NCBI GenBank assembly: GCA_964030475.1
Contig: CAXIPT010000001.1
Location: 7,959,687-8,023,686, forward strand
From: Tethya wilhelma
Taxonomy: Eukaryota; Porifera; Demospongiae; Tethyida; Tethyidae
Length of the DNA: 64,000 nucleotides
Direction: 5' to 3'
Below the pieces are notes generated by a model. The model made no database searches and was not told the origin of the DNA. It was given only the letters and a program-made list of their open reading frames with translations. Both the position numbers and the translations under genes were made by a program. Below, piece by piece: positions 1-12,078 of the stretch (its first letter is position 1; every line of letters starts with the position of its first letter).

Positions 1-273
1 TGGTGCTTCGAAGATGGCTATATCACGTTTAATGATCTAGCTCAGTTGTACTGTGATTATTTCATGGGTCATGTTCTAGGCATCACCACAGACTGTAGCT
101 ACTCTGGTAGCTGGGTAAAAGAGCTTGTGAGGTTTTTGGACGAAAAAGGAGTGAGTCCATGTGGACATTCAACTAAAGAAAACAGACTAGTGATCAAGGT
201 GCTAGCATCATGTAAGCCGTCTGAAATTCCATTCCGTTTGCTATTCTCAATCAGAGCTAACTACACTGAATGA
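1..273 (+). CDS. C-terminal exon of an unidentified gene, possibly caspase-fold
   Basis: An open frame enters from the left edge and stops at 271-273, giving about 90 residues. The wording is protein-like, with cysteines and a motif DCSYSGSW near residue 40. That motif resembles the catalytic-cysteine stretch (D-x-C-x-S-G) of clan CD, caspase-like peptidases. The resemblance is by eye only, and no catalytic histidine is visible because upstream exons lie outside the window. A degenerate copy of the DNA just after it (about 240-480) recurs near 10,075-10,290, so its 3' flank has been duplicated within the array. It could equally be an uncharacterised sponge-specific domain. Confidence 0.45.
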   Translation, partial: WCFEDGYITFNDLAQLYCDYFMGHVLGITTDCSYSGSWVKELVRFLDEKGVSPCGHSTKENRLVIKVLASCKPSEIPFRLLFSIRANYTE

Positions 274-1073
274 CAAAAACCGTGGAAAGACTCTCACAAA
301 CTATTTCAATTTTGAAGTAGCTGAAAATCAACACACCTATGGCTTAGACCCAACCACCTTAAGGTGTACTGCAGTATCTTTCAATGAGCCATGTATGTGT
401 ACTTTATCAAACTGGACGGAACTGGTGGAAGATAGTGGACCACAGCATCCAATATAGAACAGAGTCAGTAATTATCATGTTTAGTTAATTTTTGCCATTG
501 AAAAAAATTCCTTTGGTATACGTAATGGTTTATATCAATTTCTTTGTTTAGCCTAGCTTATCCCAATTTTGTATGACATTGACTGATGAAATTTAACTAG
601 TGATCCTAAAGTAAGCGAAATGCTAATGTTTATTTACATGCATTCTGATAGGTCTACACAATTGTTGCCTATCAGCACTGAACTGCGACCACAGTATTAT
701 ACAGACATGTACAGTGACTGAGGGCTCACCTCAGTTACTTCCGGACCATCAGCAGCTGAGCTTCTTTAAAATGAGCCTCGCCGGTTTTGAAGTGGAATCA
801 AACCTTCATAGTTTTATCTGGTAAAGGTCATCGACGCATTATGCACGGCTACGCGCGTACGTACGTACGCATATATATCTCGCATGCGCATGCGCATAAT
901 ATTTTAATAATTGTTTAATAGGAACGAGTAAACGAACATACTTTTGTCGAGGTGGGGTGATAGTTAAAATCATTTATTGCTAATTAAGTAAACCCCTAGA
1001 GTGTGTCAATTATCAATGGAATGAAACATCAAAGTTTGTGCTTATAACTTGATATCATACAATAATTATTGTT
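274..1073. other. Intergenic stretch, 3' flank of gene B1
   Basis: No convincing gene is seen. It holds sequence shared with 10,075-10,450 and 12,240-12,380, including a GGTAAAGGTCA motif at 820-830 and a palindromic TGCGCATGCGCA at 885-896. It is AT-rich otherwise. Confidence 0.5.
820..897 (+). promoter_or_regulatory. Motif cluster: GGTAAAGGTCA plus TGCGCATGCGCA
   Basis: GGTAAAGGTCA at 820-830 is followed by alternating CG/TA-rich sequence and a perfect 12-bp palindrome TGCGCATGCGCA at 885-896. The palindrome matches the known NRF-1 consensus and the first motif contains a nuclear-receptor-like AGGTCA half-site. The same pair occurs near 12,315, 27,100, 31,800 and 33,300. A regulatory role is inference. 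Confidence 0.35.
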
Positions 1074-2105
1074 TTATCGCAGATCTTTCTCATTGGAACC
1101 AGAAGGATCAGATTTCTTTTCACTGTATAGTGGCCATAATACCATGGACAATGCCTGAACAAAAAGACAATAATGTATTCATACTTGAAATTACCAATCA
1201 GTTTGTTTGACAGGGCTATAATGGGAACTTACAAGAAAGAAAAGAGAGATTACACATCCTGAAAACTGTACTCTCACTCGAATATCAAAGTCGTTATCAA
1301 CAGAAGAGGGAATACTCAGTAGAAGATCCACTACAAACTCAATTCCGTCCTCTGCTAGCTCATACACCAGTGAAACAAGAGATGTTATCGTATCAAACAA
1401 GGCATTGTCGATTCCAATGATAGCAGTGACATCAGGAATTGGAATGACATTTGTAATGGCATCCTCAAAGTCACCAAAAGAGGATGCACCAAAAATGAAC
1501 AATGCGGTGTAAACAAGAGGAGATGTTATGATTGCAGCATAGATTAGAGCTGCAAGCGTCGCCTAAAATATATGATCAGTCAATCAGTGGGTGAATTTGA
1601 ATGCAGCAATGATAATAATGGTCTTAGACTACTTACAAAACTTCCAAGTAAGTAGCCAATTCGACGAAATCTGTAGCTCAGGAGAATATGCAATGTAGCC
1701 ATTATAAATGCTACTGGACCAGCAACTAATGTACACCAGTAAGGGACAAACAAGTTTCTTAAGGCAGCTGAAGATGAAAAGTCCAAACTGTACGACAGTG
1801 AATGAATAAAATTTTTGAATATTAAAGTTATGAATAATCAAAGTTAAATCAGACATAACTCAACTTACTCTCTTGCTTGAGCACCAAATCCAGCAGCAAA
1901 AATCACCCATCCAATAAAAGACAGGGCAATACAGAGCAATGACAGCTAGTAGTATAAATGATATGAATATCATGGTTTTCCTTGCGATGTTGTGATAAAA
2001 AGTTATAATATGATGCCTGCTTACCTGCCTGAACAGTCCGTGGGCTGCTTTGCCGTAGCAACTGAAAAACTTCGAGCAATACTTTGCAGCATTGAATTCT
2101 ACCAT
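1074..2105 (-). CDS. Type B four-span membrane protein (copy B1)
   Basis: Five minus-strand exons at 2025-2105, 1869-1945, 1637-1787, 1233-1562 and 1074-1154 join in phase with GT/AG junctions, giving 239 residues. The protein starts MVEFNAAKYCSKFF. Hydrophobic spans lie near residues 28-50, 60-85, 104-125 and 205-220. Between the last two is an acidic amphipathic stretch (SFGDFEDA, then VYELAEDG). The C-terminus ends EKDLR and has no KKXX signal. The function is unknown and I recognise no named family. It sits head-to-head with type A gene A1, 308 bp away, and shares its exon phases. Copies B2 and B3 are near-identical. Confidence 0.85.
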
Positions 2106-2413
2106 GATTATTCTTATATCTGGGCCGCTTTCTGTTGAGAGTAAGTCTTCATAAACTTGGCGGTTGATATTTATCGTGGGCAAGGCATTTGCGTTTTTAT
2201 AGCGAGAGACACCGGAAGTGCAATGCATTCGGAAATCATCGTATATTGTCGCGGAGAAAGGATGCATTTTTGTCATTACTGCAATTGGATATTTAAACCC
2301 ACGAAGAGGCGATGCGGTCACAAAAAAATTGTCTCTCAGACAGACTCTGTTAATGTGCTGAAATCTCCTGTGGAGCCCAATATAGAACTTGAACCGCTAA
2401 CCAATCTGGAAGG
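2106..2413. promoter_or_regulatory. Divergent intergenic region between B1 and A1
   Basis: The two start codons are only 308 bp apart on opposite strands, so the space must hold both promoters or one shared promoter. An 88-codon frame crosses it (2157-2423), but it overlaps A1 exon 1 and has no homologue in the other copies, so I read it as chance. Confidence 0.5.
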
Positions 2414-3696
2414 ATGCCTGTAAGCTTCTTAGGCTATGAAGTTTCATTGCAAGGATTCCTGGACAGAGTAAATCATACTATTATAACTATTATCTATTTT
2501 CTGTATATATATATATGCAGACTAAATGCTAGAAAACAATGCTCACCTTATAGTATAATACTCAGTGAGTTGTGAGTCATGATCATTTGCTGAATTACTG
2601 TGACTGTATTGGCTTTTGGTGGACACTGTGTGTGCACAGCAATCCATTAAATTAGAGTCTTTTCCACTGAGATACTGTCAATATCTCCATGCATGACCTT
2701 TAATTGAGATCTTGCCATGGCAATCAATAGCTGAACCACTGCTCTAGCTATAATATTATGTCAATTGCTTATGGTTTCTAATTGGTGTGCATTTTTCATA
2801 TTATTTTTCTCACTATGCTTAAATTTCAGATTAATCTTTTCTGTCTTGGACTTTCTGCAAGTGGATATCTTACATTCGTAGTGGCATTCGGTGCTAATAT
2901 TCTAAGGTAATTTGATAAACTTAGAGATAGAGTAAATCTATACAATTATTTTTGTTTTGTGTGCTTGTTTGTTTGATAGTTTGGATCCTGTCGTACGAGC
3001 AATCAGCTTTCTCTTTGTACCATGGTGGATAGCAGCATTTGCAGGGCCAGTATTTTTTGTCCTAGCTGGTATATACTACTTTCTTGATCATTTCAGCTTT
3101 GGAAAGTTATTTGGTGGAGCTGTATCCTACTGCATGACACTGTACTATCAGTTGATGGCATGTTTATATGATGGTTATGTCCAGTATACATACATATCTG
3201 ATCTGGTCCAGGCTTTTCTTAACTGCCACATTATAGAGTGCCTTTGTGGCAATCATTTATGTGGGTGCACTTGCAGCTCCCATGTTTGCTGTTGCTACTC
3301 TCATTGCTGGAGCTGTAGGTGGTGTTCAAGATGCTGTTAATGCTATCTCTGTCCCGACTGGTGCCATTGATGATGCTATTGATCTCGGTCCATTTGACTT
3401 TGTAGACGACGTATTAGAAGACATAGTCAGTTTATTTGTTGAGTTCATTGAAGGACTTCTCTATTTCATCCTTGTTGTGTTCTTTGAGCAATTCCTGACT
3501 GGTGTTAGGGGACAGTTTATTGGCAGCTTTACTTCTATGTTCTTTTTGGTGAGTTTAAAATTGATTAACATGGATGCATGAATGCATACCATAATATTGT
3601 GACAATGTGTGTTTCCTTGTTATGTTACAGATGCTAGCAATGATGACATGGCCCTTCAGACATCACAAAAAAGGAGAAAAGAAGAAGATATGCTAG
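2414..3696 (+). CDS. Type A four-span membrane protein with KKXX tail (copy A1)
   Basis: Exons 2414-2467, 2830-2906, 2980-3121, 3237-3548 and 3631-3696 join in phase and encode 216 residues. The start is MPVSFLGYEVSLQGFLDR, a short amphipathic lead. Spans follow near residues 19-44, 50-80 and 92-118, then an acidic loop and a fourth span (YFILVVFFEQFL). The tail MMTWPFRHHKKGEKKKIC ends KKIC, a canonical dilysine ER-retrieval signal for a cytosolic C-terminus. A1 is the most divergent type A copy: exon 4 is exactly 60 nt shorter than in A2-A4, removing the GLGGIPNP-containing part of the loop. The function is unknown. Confidence 0.88.
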
Positions 3697-4554
3697 TTTC
3701 AAATTATACTGACACTATAAGTTTACTTTTCTGCATCTACCACCAAGCTATTTAAAATAAAATAAAAATTCACCAATGCAATGCATAGATCATATTCTTC
3801 TCGTCTGAGTGGCGTCATTATTGAATTTCTATTCTATTCATCTTTGTCCTTTTCAAACTCACAGTATGTTTTCTGTTGTCACACATTGAAAACTGAATAC
3901 ATGCATGCATGAACATAATAATACTGTATTATCAGTATTATCTTATCTATAATTATTCTGACATTATACAGCATGCACACACAGTAATCAATATCGGGTA
4001 GAGTTGGTCCATTTATTAACTGATGCGACAGCACAGTGATCCACTATACGGACAGCAGTGTGAATTAGATGCATATTATGTGCATTATTTATTTCCACAT
4101 TGACTTTGCTATGCTATATAAAAAGAACAACAAAGAACTCCATGACATATTGTTCAATTTAAATCAGTCAGCCATAATTAATAGATTTATTGATTTAGCA
4201 TTAATTTTGTGAGCCTATACTGCACATGTGAATGATCAATCAGGATGTACTTGAAGCTAGTCAATTAGAAGCTGTATAATAATTATTATAGTATGCTTTT
4301 AGGCAACCTGTCAAGCACACCTACATGTCTAAAACAAGCATTATGCATGTCTGCATGTAGGTGCAACTAAATGCACTCCATTCGTGCATGTAAGTGTTCT
4401 CCCTAGACTGGTTGAACTGGCAGAGACATGTCCAAAACGATTACCACCGTTAGCTTTTTTTTAGCCATCTAGTAATTTATTTAGAGTCAGAGATATCAAG
4501 TGTAACTAGCCCTGGCTTGACTAATGATATAATTTGCATACAAAAATGATGTGT
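3697..4554. other. Intergenic, AT-rich
   Basis: After the A1 stop a likely poly(A) region follows (AATAAAATAAAAA near 3758). No gene, strong repeat or RNA gene is visible before the GT microsatellite. Confidence 0.45.
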
Positions 4555-4556
4555 GT

Positions 4557-4620
<64 letters not shown>

Positions 4621-4638
4621 ATGCGTGTGTGTGTGTGC

Positions 4639-4683
<45 letters not shown>

Positions 4684-4695
4684 CATGTGTGTGTA
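4555..4695 (+). repeat. (GT)n microsatellite
   Basis: About 140 bp of nearly pure GT with a few GCGCATGC interruptions. Frames read through it are artefacts. It forms the left border of the first direct-duplication unit. The matching border of the second unit is the N at 21925, which suggests the assembler broke on this repeat. Confidence 0.95.
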
Positions 4696-4700
4696 TGTGA

Positions 4701-7700
4701 TTTGTGGGTTAGCGCACTGTGGTGGTGGGTTGTAGTAGAAAATTACCTGATACACCACCTAAAAATCCATGGGAGAACACTGGCATTACAATTGTGTGTG
4801 GATAGAAACAATAATTATAATGCCTTATCACAAACTGCCTATCTTTTTCAATCTACACTGATCATATTGAGTTGCAGGTGGTTAGCTAGGTATACACTAA
4901 CTGTGAAACAATTCCAAATCCTGCCTATACACTGGCGTAAGAATATTCTCAACCCTACCTAGCTCCTTTTCAAATTGATCACTATCTTTGATATGTACAT
5001 GCATCCACCTGCTGAAAAAAGCAAATATTGTTATGGACTGCTTTTTTCCAGTGAAATAGCTGTAAGGCAGCTGATCATGATCCAATAATTATTATCAGTA
5101 CCGTGGCACCCATGCATGTTAATACTAACTTCAGAACTCAGAGCACAATGGGCAGAGCCGCTGGGATTGCAAACTAAAATCTATTACAGACTATGTGTGA
5201 AGCGGCATATGACCATTAATTTTAAATAATTACATTCTTGTCAGGCACACCTGTATGCATGCATGTGTCTGTGTCAGTAAATACATTATAAGTTGGTATG
5301 TGATTTATGTCTCCATGTGCACTGCCTGCATTATGACTGATTGTGTGGATTGAAAAAACAAATACCAATAATTATTGAAAAAATAATGGGAGAACAAGGA
5401 ATTTGTGTTGAAATGATACACTTCATATGGGTACTTACAAAGGGTTAATTTGCTAAGTATGCAGTAACTCACTGAATTCATAAATTCTGCCTAAACAGGT
5501 CTGAAAACATATTATCAATACATGGTGAAAATGTATGCACAACTGGCTTAAAACAAGATTCATTAGAAAATCACACAGGAAGTGAATAACATTAGCTAGC
5601 TGAGCCTAGCTCATTGCTTAGCAACTTGACAGGAAATAAGGTATACATCCTCACACCTCAGTCAGTGAGTGTCATCCATATACTCAGGAAATGATCTGAA
5701 GTATAGTACATAAATTTAAAAGAGGTAAATCAGAGGTTACAGTACAATAATCATTGAGCATACTACATTCATGCTGTTATATAGTTTTTTTTTACTGCAA
5801 GGTTTTAAGGAAGCATATCCTGTTTTACCAAAGCAGCTGTGATTGAATTGGAATTGACCACATGAGTGGGTGTATGGATTGTTAAAGTTCACTAAGGTGT
5901 TAATGGTATTGGTGCAACAACTCCCTCAAAAGTTAGTTTACAGTTAAGTGAACTAAATGACTTCCTCTGTATAGGTCAAAACAGAGGCATTCTTTAGCTT
6001 ACACTTGTATGGCATGCAAAGCAGATGTCTTGACTAGCTGTAGACACATAAAAGGCATAATAATTACATGCTCAACTGATCTTCAAAAGCACAAGACTTA
6101 TTTTTTCAGTCATCCTCATCATGTCATTAGCCAGACAGCTAGTGCACATGCACCCCTTAATGGACATCATGGTACATTGTAACAATTATTATACACTAGT
6201 TGATTTAATTAAGACTTCATTATACAGTTAATTTCATAAAAATTATTCAGTGCATTCAAACTATGAACCCACATTTGAGGTCAATTGATTCATCAGTTTG
6301 TAAACAGAAGTTTTATTCTGATGCCTATCTTCTTTCACAGGAAGTATACAGCAGATGCCATTCGATCCTCTAAATGGACAACTAAAGAATGATGATCAAA
6401 CAGATCCTACCAGGATGTATGCTCTTATGTCACGACAACATTTCCCTGTTGTCATTCAAACAGTACAAACCTAAACTCCTGACCTTGTGTTCACTAAATT
6501 CAGAAGTGCTTCATTGTCAATGTAGCTTGCAAAAGGTGGTACAGAGAACATGTCAGTATATGCCACTAGTGCCACTATACCCATCAATACACAAGGGAAG
6601 TATACAGCAGATGCCATGCATTGCATTAAGTGTAAATAATTGACGAAGAGACTAAGGTTATGTACTGAGCTAGTAGTTGATACTCTAAACATTCATGATC
6701 GATCATACTACCAGCCAGCCCTAGTATAAAAGCATTATTATAAAACTTGATTGCCACAGTTGGCATGCTATTGATTGCAACCAGCAGTGCAAAAATTTTA
6801 AAAATCCATCTGCAGGGGTAAAAATTATTGGTAAAGGGTAGAATACTAAAATGTTCTATAAAAACTTGCGCATGAATGTATACTTCCTGAGTGTTTCCTG
6901 TCGCATTAAAGAGTGCAGTGTCAAACACTAGCATGCATGATTTAGTATCGATATAACAGATCAAGGTCAGTGTATTCAACTTGAAGATAAAAAAAAAAAA
7001 TGCCATTAAGCCTTTTAGGATATGAGTGTTCTCTCCAAGGACTTCTTGACAGAGTATGTTGGCATAGATAAAACAGCTCACTTTCTAGTCTTGCAGGATG
7101 TCTGGCCCGCAAGACTAGTCACTTTCATTGTACAGCTGCTGATTAATTAATGGTTGTTCTATTGTCAATATTTAATAATTGATACAGATAAACTTGTTCT
7201 GCCTTGGACTTTCAGCAAGTGGATGGTTGACATTTGTAGTTGCCTTTGGGGCAAATATTTTGAGGTAAACTAAAACTGTATTAGATATTATATTAACAAT
7301 GGCATTGCTTACACCGTCAGGTTCTACTTTAAAAAACTCTGTACAAAATTTAATAGTAATAATATTTGTAATTATTATGTGAATTGAGCGTTCCATTACC
7401 GATATAATATTATAATCCTTATCAATTTATAGTACTGATCCAGTTGTTCGATCAATCAGCTTTCTCTTTGTGCCATGGTGGGTAGCTGCTCTAACTGGAC
7501 CTGTGTTCTATACATTGGCTGGTCTCTACTACTTTCTCAATCATTTCAGTTTTGGAAAGTTGTTCGGTGGAGCTGTATCGATACCTACAAAATTCATTAT
7601 TCAATATTTTATCCTAGTTAGTGTATCAGCTTATTATATAGCTCAGAATACCCAGCTATTTTTATATGAATCCCTTAACAGTGACGTTAGAGTGCCTTTG

Positions 7701-9175
7701 TGGCTCTCATTTATGTGGGTGCACTTGCAGCTCCCATGTTTGCTGTTGTCACACTCATTGCTGGAGCTGTAGGAGCTATTGATGATGCTGTGGAAGCAAT
7801 TGAAATCCCTACCAACATCATTGAAGATGTTATTCCACTTGGCCTTGGTGGAATTCCAAATCCTATTGATAGCATTCCTTCAATTGAGGATGCACTAAAT
7901 TTGAGTCCATTTGATTTTGGAAATGTCCTTGATGAAGTAATAGATGTTCTGAAGGAGTTCATTAGAGGAATTCTATATTTCATTCTCGTAATATTCTTTG
8001 AGAATTTTCTAACTGGTGTCAGGGGACAGTTTATTGGCAGTTTTATAGCTATTTTTTTCCTGGTAGGTTTACAATAATTGATCAAAGCAGAAGGTTCTAA
8101 ACTCTTAGATTACTGGTTAATAATTCCACAATATACATGCACAAACAGATCTTATCAATGATGACGTGGCCATTTTACCATCACAAAAAAGTAGAAGAGA
8201 AGAAACTTTGCTAACAAACATCAATTCTTCATTAAATATTTTCTACATTTCATCATTCCCTTTATATTATTAATTAATAACATTAGTACAATTAATGCTG
8301 CCATTATTGTGAACTTTATAAAATCAATAAAATTAATATGAATTTGGCACACCCAACAAGAGTTGTACACACACTAATAATGCATGTGCTTAATAAAAAC
8401 ATGAATAACACGTTGGAAAAATTTTGAAATCTTGCTGGGATGTCCACCCAAGTGTATCCATCCTGGCCATGATGTACTAGTAGCCTATATAGATGGATAT
8501 GCCCCCTTTAAAATACCTTTGGCCTACTGACCACAAAATTAATGCCGGTGCTGTTGTTGGCTTTTCATGTTATCTTCAGAGATTGATATACCAACGTGTC
8601 CGAAGGTATACCTGTAAAGCTTAGCTCCACTATGACAGTATAATGCAACTCTAAGTTTGCCATTGAGTCAGATTAGTACTGAACTCATTGATGGTAGCTC
8701 CTGACTCTAATGGTGACCCACATGACGGTGGTAGAGTTAGTGCCAGCTATAGTTTGACGATCTTGTTTTAATCGTTTTCTGATGTGCTATACAACCTCGC
8801 TCAGGCTTGCCCCATTGTTGCCTTGTGTCTGTCCACCTTGTTATACACTTTTCAGTGACTCTTGTGAGGCACACCTAATAGGCTATGTTGCACAATGAGC
8901 AAAAGCCTCCATTATAAACTTTAAACAATATTCATTACAAACCAACAGGAAGTGAATTACATTACAGTCTCATAGCAACTAAATAGGAAATAATCTAGCT
9001 CAATAGCATACATCTTCCTATCTCTCTCAGTGGTGTCATGATAATATTTATTGATAATTCAGGAAGAGGTAGATCAGAGGTTACAGAGCATACTGTAGTC
9101 TTCTGAAAACCATACAACTCCCTAAGGAAGAAAGGACTAGCTATGAGGCCCAGTGAGTGTATGATCATATTTCAG
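4701..9175 (+). repeat. Segmental duplication unit 1 (direct copy of 21926-26530)
   Basis: From ATTTGTGGGTTAGCGCACTG onward this stretch matches 21926 onward in the same order and orientation, including non-coding DNA, gene A2 (counterpart of A4) and 3' flank to about GATCATA at 9175. Differences are small indels, an extra segment near 24,010-24,265 in unit 2 and a small inverted-repeat insertion in unit 2. The left 2.3 kb (4701-6999) holds no gene I can support. Confidence 0.9.
7000..8214 (+). CDS. Type A four-span membrane protein with KKXX tail (copy A2)
   Basis: Exons 7000-7053, 7188-7264, 7433-7574, 7691-8062 and 8149-8214 give 236 residues in phase. It begins MPLSLLGYECSLQGLLDR. Four hydrophobic spans surround an acidic, proline-containing loop (IPLGLGGIPNP, then SIEDALNLSPFDFG), and the tail ends EEKKLC, giving KKLC as the ER-retrieval signal. 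The start was chosen because it matches the three sister copies and is followed by a conserved 54-nt exon. The nearest relative is A4, its counterpart in the duplicated unit. The function is unknown. No signal peptide of the cleaved type is evident, so the first span probably acts as a signal anchor. Confidence 0.88.
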
Positions 9176-10692
9176 CAGTAGGTGACACTGGCTGGGGTGT
9201 ATGAAAGTTCAACAAAAGTATATTTTTTTGCTTATAATTGGACACTTGTGTGGCACTATAAGTCTTCATTAATACTATGAACAGATGTCCTAGTTCAGCA
9301 GTTATATAGAGAGATCCAGGAGATCCACGATCCCCTGCCCCACACAGTCAAACCCAACAACACACCTACTTGGACTAATTTTAGTATGTAAATTCATCAA
9401 ATTACAACATTCAAAAGTCTGTGAAGTTGTTTTTCCAATGTTGTTGTTGTTGTTGTTGTTTTTGCCTTTAAAAAACCTTGTTTTTGCCTGTTGTTTTTGT
9501 CTGTTGTTGTTTGTCTGTTGTTGTTTGCCTGTTGTTTTTGCCTGTTGTTTTTGCCTTTAAAAAACCTTGTTTTTACCTGTTGTTTTTGCCTTATAAAAAT
9601 CATAAACTTTGTCAAAATTATTAGCCTAACAAGTTCACTAAACCAGTGAACACTATAATGCTGTCATTAACTTATTGGCCACCAATGACTTACAACCTGA
9701 GTGACATCATAGCAATATGTGACACAGTGATACAGTACATGCTTATTATTGGGTAAAGGGCATATAGAGAACTGAATGCTCATAACTAATGGGTGGTAAG
9801 TTGTAACCCTAGTAAATGGTTTCCTGTCTCACTTGTTATAAATGCTGTGTCAGCAAGAATCTGAGCATCAAGGTCAGTGACAGTATATGATACATAATAC
9901 AATTACCAATATCCAACTACAATGCAAATGAACTTGTATAAGTGAATGTACTGACATTCAACTGAGAAAAAACGACTACTGAAGAAGTGATCTAGGTGCT
10001 GGGATTGTGTAAGCTATCTCAGGCCTAGGAATGGAGTGAACTACCATACTTGATTACCATTTAATTTGCTGTGTTCAATCAGAGCTAACAAGAACAAGAA
10101 GTTTAAGTCTTTCACAATTGGAACTATTCTGAATATGAAGTAGTACCCACAATAGGTTACTTTAACTTTTTGTGCACTCATTCCACTGGATAAAATCAGT
10201 TCAAATCAACACAACCATGGCCTAGTCCCAACCACAATTTCTTCCAACAAGCTGTGCATGCCAGTGTGCAAATGTACTATATCAAGCTGTGTGTAAGGGG
10301 GGGGGATTAATTTGCATCCAGTAATTACACAAATTAATATTATTCTTGTTATAAATGCTTAGCTAGGTGTACTAATGTATGATAATTAACTAATTGTGTT
10401 AGACAATACTGGGGCTCACCTGTTACTCCTGATAATCACTGCTAGAGTAAGCCACCAATTATCGGCCACCATCGAATTCGGACGCGATTTTTGACCTACC
10501 AGCTGGTGCAACTACTCCAAGTTTGGTACCACAAGATAGCCCATGAAAAGTTACACTGGGTTGTGCAGACTTCAAGCCCCGCCCACTCACCTGTAAGGTT
10601 TCCTGACGTCATTTAGCGCTGGCCGAAGAAAATCAACAATCGGCCATAAACCATCATATTTCGGACTGCAGCTCAAAAAACCCCTAAAACTT
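8215..10692. other. Intergenic with duplicated and simple-repeat DNA
   Basis: To about 9175 this is the 3' part of duplication unit 1. A TTG-rich minisatellite follows (9431-9600). From about 9640 the DNA matches the inverted unit at 30,321-32,640. A degenerate copy of the left-edge gene's 3' flank lies at 10,075-10,290 and a run of ten G at 10,298. No gene is supported. Confidence 0.5.
9431..9600 (+). repeat. TTG/TTGCCTGTTTT minisatellite
   Basis: A run of TTG triplets is followed by imperfect units built from GTTGTTTTTGCCT and a TTTAAAAAACC unit that occurs twice. The 72-codon minus-strand frame through it is low-complexity. Confidence 0.85.
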
Positions 10693-10794
10693 ATGGTTGA
10701 GCTACCAAATCTGGAAATCAAGAAGTTCAATCTTCCTGCTACTAATATTCCAAATGGGGACCTGATTGCAAGTATCACCGAAGAACATCCACTG
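10693..10794 (+). CDS. Possible short first exon, unidentified
   Basis: An ATG opens 34 codons (MVELPNLEIKKFNLPA at the start) ending at a good donor CTG|GTAAAA. Codon content looks protein-like and no stop interrupts it. I could not find a following exon, and the next gene-like exon (11,386) is on the other strand. It may be chance or an orphan exon. Confidence 0.2.
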
Positions 10795-11385
10795 GTAAAA
10801 TTAATACTGACAGTCAGTTTTCTTGCTTGATATAAATGTTAGTCATGCAGTTTAATACAATGTCATGGTTCAGATAAGTTGGACATGCATGTCTCTATAT
10901 TTCTAGCTGGCCAGCTGGAGTCATAGCTAGTTCTTCATGTATGGGCTAGCTCCTTTACTGCTTTCTTTGGTCGTTTCATCTCACAGTTACTCCATATCAT
11001 TCATATTGGATGATTGTATAAATTTTAACAGTTATTAAATTCGAAATAATTAGGTACAACTGTAAACAAATTTATGTCTTGGTATAATTATGCCAATATA
11101 AATTTACATGTAGTGAGTTTGTGCACATTTTGTTTGTATTAGATGCATGATACAGCTTATAATATAATTAACGCAAGGCTACATGTTAATAATGTGGCTT
11201 ATGTGTTCTAATCACAAAACAATATCAGGAATTTTTAGTACTACAATCTATATATAATTATTGAATGCATGGTTGGTTAATAATCAAACAATTAAGTTAT
11301 TGCTGTAAAGTTCTAGCATGCATAGTACACATATTAACTTTATACTATTCTATAGGTAGACATCAATCAAGATACATGCAAGTGA

Positions 11386-11790
11386 CTATGCTTGACGTGC
11401 AATACAGACTGCAACACATTGAGCAACATTAGGGTCATTTTCATCAAAGGAGCACTCTTTTGCATTTTCAGCCATCAGCCTACTACACTCTGGGTTGTCA
11501 AAAGAGTCTATACGAACTGGACAATGTGGATCTACTTTCACTGAGTACCACTGGACTGTCATAGTAGGTGCTGACGCTACCCAATACTGGATGAACTCCA
11601 CCAGCTCTGTAGCATAGTATAAGTGTGTACCAATGATGGAACTTCTGTAGGTGGTTTGTTCTTTAGAATGGACGCAACTAAACACTCCCCTAAGAAGATT
11701 TTCTTCTGGCAAGTTGCAATGGCATCTTTTGTGAAGGACTTCAAAGAGTTTTGAGCGGATATTCCTCCTTATTTCTTCAGCCTTGTCAGC
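11386..11790 (-). CDS. Terminal exon of an unidentified secreted or extracellular protein
   Basis: A minus-strand exon starts after a CTACAG acceptor at 11791 and ends in a stop at 11386-11388, coding for about 134 residues. It is cysteine-rich (RCHCNLP, DPHCPVRIDSF, NPECSRLM, ECSFDEN, QCVAVCIA), which suggests disulphides in an extracellular domain. Upstream exons should lie at higher coordinates but the path is blocked by the GT/G repeat and the N at 12078, and I found no start. The block is absent from the related inverted unit at 30-32 kb. I do not recognise the family. Confidence 0.45.
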   Translation of the reverse strand, partial: ADKAEEIRRNIRSKLFEVLHKRCHCNLPEENLLRGVFSCVHSKEQTTYRSSIIGTHLYYATELVEFIQYWVASAPTMTVQWYSVKVDPHCPVRIDSFDNPECSRLMAENAKECSFDENDPNVAQCVAVCIARQA

Positions 11791-12040
11791 CTGTAGGTGC
11801 ACACAAGAATAGATACTCACTACAATGGCATGCAGCTAGAGAGTATAGACGGAAACATCAAATGTGACCAGAGACCTAACAATTTAAGTGTGCTTATACA
11901 CAGTTGTAATAACAGCTGAGCCCATAGTTATAAATGTGCATTTCTAGACCACAAAAACATCATGAAGGGTCAAGATTTCTATTATTATTAACTTTTGTTT
12001 GACTGTGATTAGTAGTCTATAACAAAGTTCTTTTAGCATA

Positions 12041-12041
<1 letters not shown>

Positions 12042-12077
<36 letters not shown>

Positions 12078-12078
12078 N

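Noticed and set aside
2157..2423. 88-codon plus-strand frame between B1 and A1
   Set aside because: Overlaps the start of A1 and the upstream region of B1, has no counterpart beside other copies and no splice support.
4477..4962. His-Thr and Val-Cys repeat proteins
   Set aside because: Translations of the GT/CA microsatellite.
7711..8085. Long minus-strand open frame antisense to exon 4 of A2 (also opposite A3 and A4)
   Set aside because: It mirrors a conserved coding exon, the sense strand has correct splice sites and hydrophobic spans, and antisense openness follows from its codon use.
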